From assembly GCA_023422975.1 (NCBI GenBank), contig JAFAGF010000035.1:1-17969 (forward strand): DNA of 17,969 bases, in the 5' to 3' direction. The notes beneath the pieces were generated by a model. It was not told where the DNA came from, did not search any database, and worked only from the letters and a program-made list of their open reading frames with translations. Origin of the DNA: Pseudomonadota bacterium (lineage in GTDB: Bacteria > Pseudomonadota > Gammaproteobacteria > Burkholderiales > Burkholderiaceae_C). Positions 15,165 through 17,969 of this stretch are shown here, piece after piece. A program made the translations under genes and the position numbers. The first letter of the stretch is position 1; every line of letters begins with the position of its first letter.

Positions 15165-15236
15165 GCTATAAGCGGTTGCTGTTCCTGCGTTTCATGCTAA
15201 TTTGGCTTGAAATGCAGAGCTTGCCAATGGTTTGAT

Positions 15237-16160
15237 ATGTACAACACCCATGATCCCCAAGTGCTGCCAATCCGTGATGGCGTCAAGCCCAGTTGCGTGG
15301 TGCTGCCCAGTCAAGGGCAAGGCAGTTGTTTGGATTATTTGGCGCAGCGACTGCCGGCCATATCCCGGGCTACCTGGCAGGCGCGCATGGCGCAAGGCGA
15401 GGTGGTAGATGAGTTGGCCCGCCCGGTGCAGGTAGATACGCCGCTCTTGTGTGGCTTGCGTCTTTACTACTACCGTGGCGTAGAGCAAGAGCCCAGCATT
15501 CCGTTTGAGGCGGAGATCCTGTTTCAAGATGAGCACATCGTGGTGGCCGACAAACCGCACTTTTTGCCCGTTACCCCCGGAGGCCGTTATCTGCAAAACA
15601 CCTTGCTGGTTCGGCTGAAAAACCAACTGGGTTTGCCCGATTTGTCGCCCGTGCACCGGATTGATCGGGATACTGCAGGCTTGGTGCTGTTTGCCACCCA
15701 TAAACATGAACGTGGTGCATACCAAGCACTGTTCAGAGAGCGCAGCGTGCACAAGGCATACGAAGCGATTGCACCGTGGAACCCTGCTATCGCGTTTCCC
15801 CGTGAACATGCCAGCCGCATGGCAGAAAGCAGCAACTTCATTCGAATGGAAGAAGTTGTAGGGGCGCCCAATAGTTTGACACGCATGCGCGTGCTAGAGC
15901 ACAACGCCCACTGGGCGCGTTATCTGCTGGAGCCGGTCAGTGGCAAACGGCACCAGTTGCGTGTGCATATGGCTGCGCTAGGGTTAGGGTTGAAGGGCGA
16001 TGGACTTTACCCGGTGGTCGACGATGCGCCGGAGGGTGATTTCTCCCGACCCCTGTTGCTGCTGGCGCAACGCTTGGCTTTCCATGACCCTATCACGGGA
16101 GAGGCGCGTCAATTTGTCTCGCGCCGTAGCCTCGGTGCTTTGCCTGTGAATCGGGGGTGA
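15237..16160 (+). CDS. RluA-family pseudouridine synthase
   Basis: The 307-residue protein isomerises uridine to pseudouridine in rRNA or tRNA. It has an S4-like N-terminal part (about 20-75, [20 protein letters not shown]) and a catalytic domain with [15 protein letters not shown], the family motif [13 protein letters not shown] (His140, catalytic Asp143), KAYEAI, and the C-terminal motif [20 protein letters not shown]. The classical RluA motif is HRLDxxTSG; the Ile and Ala variants here belong to a subgroup I recognise from beta- and gammaproteobacteria but cannot assign to a target base. The ATG at 15237 is chosen; a TTG at 15207 would add ten residues with no family support. No good ribosome-binding site is seen. 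It lies 72 bases after waaA, possibly read through from it. Confidence 0.88.
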   Translation: MYNTHDPQVLPIRDGVKPSCVVLPSQGQGSCLDYLAQRLPAISRATWQARMAQGEVVDELARPVQVDTPLLCGLRLYYYRGVEQEPSIPFEAEILFQDEHIVVADKPHFLPVTPGGRYLQNTLLVRLKNQLGLPDLSPVHRIDRDTAGLVLFATHKHERGAYQALFRERSVHKAYEAIAPWNPAIAFPREHASRMAESSNFIRMEEVVGAPNSLTRMRVLEHNAHWARYLLEPVSGKRHQLRVHMAALGLGLKGDGLYPVVDDAPEGDFSRPLLLLAQRLAFHDPITGEARQFVSRRSLGALPVNRG

Positions 16161-16238
16161 GCAGTGGCGATGGTGGTGCATCCTTGCGCTGCTATCGGTG
16201 CGATTAGATATCTCCCACGCCAGGCAGCGCATGAAACC

Positions 16239-16244
16239 TATAAT
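16239..16244 (+). promoter_or_regulatory. Putative -10 box of alaS
   Basis: A perfect TATAAT lies 52 bases before the alaS ATG in the 136-base gap after the pseudouridine synthase gene. I see no good -35 box at 16-18 bases upstream. No terminator for the upstream gene is visible in the gap. Confidence 0.45.
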
Positions 16245-16296
16245 CTCAGACTATTTCCGTGCAGCAGTGTTTGCGCACAAAGACAAGACTTCCTCC

Positions 16297-17969
16297 ATGA
16301 GCACACCCAAATTTTCCGTAGCGGACATCCGCAAGACGTTCCTGGATTTTTACGCTTCCAAGGGCCACGCGGTTGTCGCGTCCAGCTCGCTGGTTCCCGG
16401 CAACGACCCGACGCTGATGTTCACCAACTCCGGCATGGTGCAGTTCAAGGACGTGTTCCTGGGCACGGACAAGCGCCCCTACAACCGTGCAACATCGGTG
16501 CAGGCCTGCCTGCGCGCTGGCGGCAAGCACAACGACCTGGAAAACGTGGGCTACACCGCGCGTCACCACACTTTCTTTGAAATGCTGGGCAACTGGTCTT
16601 TCGGCGACTATTTCAAGAAAGAATCGATCGAGTGGGGATGGGAGCTGCTGACCAAGGTGTTTGGTCTGCCTGCCGAGAAGCTGCTGGCTACTGTCTATCA
16701 CGAAGATGATGAAGCCTATGACATCTGGCTGAACGTCATCGGCTTACCTGCCGAGCGCATCATCCGCATCGGCGACAACAAAGGCGGCAAGTACAAGAGC
16801 GACAACTTCTGGATGATGGCCGACACCGGTCCCTGCGGTCCTTGCTCGGAAATTTTCTACGACCACGGCGAACACATTGCCGGTGGCCCTCCCGGCTCGC
16901 CTGACGAAGACGGCGACCGCTTCATTGAGATCTGGAACCACGTGTTCATGCAGTTCGATATGAAGGAAGACGGCTCTGTCGTGAAGCTGCCCGCGCCTTG
17001 CGTGGACACCGGCATGGGGCTGGAGCGTCTGGCTGCCATCTTGCAGCACGTGCACAGCAATTACGAGATCGACCTGTTCCAGGCACTGATCCAAGCTGCT
17101 GGCCGCGAAACACATATCGAAGACCTGAGCACTCCCTCGCTGAAGGTGATTGCTGACCACATCCGCGCTACCTCCTTCCTGGTGGCCGACGGTGTGATTC
17201 CTTCCAACGAAGGCCGCGGTTATGTGCAGCGCCGCATCATTCGCCGCGCGATTCGTCACGGTTACAAGCTGGGCCAGAAGACGCCTTTCTTCCACAAGCT
17301 GGTGTCCGACTTGGTGGTGCAGATGGGCGATGCCTACCCCAAGCTCAAGGAGCAGGAGGCACACATCACCAGCGTGCTCAAGGCCGAGGAAGAGCGCTTC
17401 TTCGAGACCTTGGCCCACGGCATGGAAATTCTGGACAGTGCCCTGGCGGGCGACGTCAAGGTGCTGCCCGGCGATGTGGCCTTCAAGTTGCACGACACCT
17501 ACGGCTTCCCGCTCGACCTGTCCAACGACGTGGCGCGCGAGCGTGGCGTGACGGTGGACGAGGCCGGCTTTAACGCCGCCATGCAGCACCAGAAGGAAAC
17601 TGCCCGCGCTGCTGGCAAGTTCAAGATGGACCGCGCGCTGGAATACACCGGCGAAGGCAACACCTTTGTTGGTTACGACAAGCTGGCAGAAGCTGCAAAA
17701 ATCGTAGCTTTGTACGCCGATGGTGTATCGGTTTCTGAGCTGAAAGCTGGCCAAAACGGCGTGGTGGTGCTGGATAGCACTCCTTTTTATGCAGAGTCCG
17801 GCGGTCAGGTGGGCGACCAGGGCGTGATCGCCGCAGGCGTTGCACGCTTTGCCGTGGAAGACACCCTGAAGATCAAGGCCGACGTCTTCGGCCACCACGG
17901 CGTGCTGGAAGCCGGCAGCCTGAAGGTGGGCGATGCCGTTGAAGCGCAGGTGGACACCGCCGTGCGCGC
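16297..17969 (+). CDS. alaS: Alanyl-tRNA synthetase, N-terminal part (partial at window end)
   Basis: AlaRS charges tRNA-Ala in the cytoplasm and recognises the G3-U70 acceptor pair. The window holds 557 complete codons of a protein usually about 875 residues long. The start [19 protein letters not shown] fits the family. The class II catalytic core is visible: [59 protein letters not shown] and motif 3 [14 protein letters not shown]. Next come the tRNA-binding helices ([37 protein letters not shown]) and the beginning of the beta-barrel before the editing domain ([14 protein letters not shown]). The editing site HxxxH lies beyond the window. The six bases before the ATG are TCCTCC, so there is no ribosome-binding site of the usual kind. 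The frame stays open to the last base. Confidence 0.97.
   Translation, partial: MSTPKFSVADIRKTFLDFYASKGHAVVASSSLVPGNDPTLMFTNSGMVQFKDVFLGTDKRPYNRATSVQACLRAGGKHNDLENVGYTARHHTFFEMLGNWSFGDYFKKESIEWGWELLTKVFGLPAEKLLATVYHEDDEAYDIWLNVIGLPAERIIRIGDNKGGKYKSDNFWMMADTGPCGPCSEIFYDHGEHIAGGPPGSPDEDGDRFIEIWNHVFMQFDMKEDGSVVKLPAPCVDTGMGLERLAAILQHVHSNYEIDLFQALIQAAGRETHIEDLSTPSLKVIADHIRATSFLVADGVIPSNEGRGYVQRRIIRRAIRHGYKLGQKTPFFHKLVSDLVVQMGDAYPKLKEQEAHITSVLKAEEERFFETLAHGMEILDSALAGDVKVLPGDVAFKLHDTYGFPLDLSNDVARERGVTVDEAGFNAAMQHQKETARAAGKFKMDRALEYTGEGNTFVGYDKLAEAAKIVALYADGVSVSELKAGQNGVVVLDSTPFYAESGGQVGDQGVIAAGVARFAVEDTLKIKADVFGHHGVLEAGSLKVGDAVEAQVDTAVR

Noticed and set aside
15970..15995. Telomere-like AGGGTTAGGGTT string
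   Set aside because: It lies inside the pseudouridine synthase frame and encodes the Leu-Gly repeat ALGLGLKG, part of the conserved C-terminal motif.
17690..17760. AT-richer patch inside alaS that might be an inserted repeat
   Set aside because: The encoded residues ([19 protein letters not shown]) align with the expected AlaRS sequence without extra length, so there is no sign of an insertion.

Overview
The window looks like a chromosomal segment of a betaproteobacterium of the order Burkholderiales, most likely family Comamonadaceae (Comamonas/Acidovorax-like). This rests on the order rpmI-rplT-pheS-pheT-ihfA-tRNA-Pro, on the type of H-NS and AlgC proteins, and on an intergenic motif (AGCTGCTAGCGC) that I associate with that family. 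No database search was possible, so the placement is by recognition only. Nothing seen directly indicates a phage, transposon, plasmid or CRISPR locus.

Layout. Positions 1-4625 (+): a translation block with the end of ribosomal protein bL35 (rpmI), bL20 (rplT), both subunits of phenylalanyl-tRNA synthetase (pheS, pheT) and the DNA-bending protein IHF alpha (ihfA). The rplT-pheS gap holds a terminator-like hairpin. The unusually long pheS-pheT gap holds a nested inverted-repeat element. Positions 4626-5026: two identical tRNA-Pro(GGG) genes, each with its own -10 box, closed by a strong terminator. Positions 5300-6862 (+): an Aer-like PAS chemoreceptor. Positions 6945-7250 (-): a small H-NS family nucleoid protein. 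A divergent AT-rich gap then leads to prpE (7517-9418, +), propionyl-CoA synthetase. Positions 9490-12216 (-): a membrane-anchored PAS/GGDEF/EAL cyclic-di-GMP protein. A divergent gap with a palindrome and a terminator-like hairpin leads to 12424-16160 (+): algC (phosphomannomutase/phosphoglucomutase), waaA (Kdo transferase) and an RluA-type pseudouridine synthase. The window ends inside alaS (alanyl-tRNA synthetase), which starts at 16297.

How the genes fit together. The two ends serve translation (ribosomal proteins, PheRS, AlaRS, tRNA-Pro, rRNA or tRNA pseudouridylation). algC and waaA both feed lipopolysaccharide: AlgC makes sugar-1-phosphate precursors and WaaA adds Kdo to lipid A. The middle carries environment-response genes: energy or redox taxis, c-di-GMP turnover, H-NS and propionate activation. 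The two convergent junctions are separated by near-perfect bidirectional terminators.

I found no clear new multi-gene system. The points most worth a second look are non-coding: the structured element between pheS and pheT, the terminator-like hairpin just upstream of algC, the tandem tRNA-Pro pair with the usual MerR-type gene after ihfA apparently missing, and the palindromes in the two divergent promoter regions.
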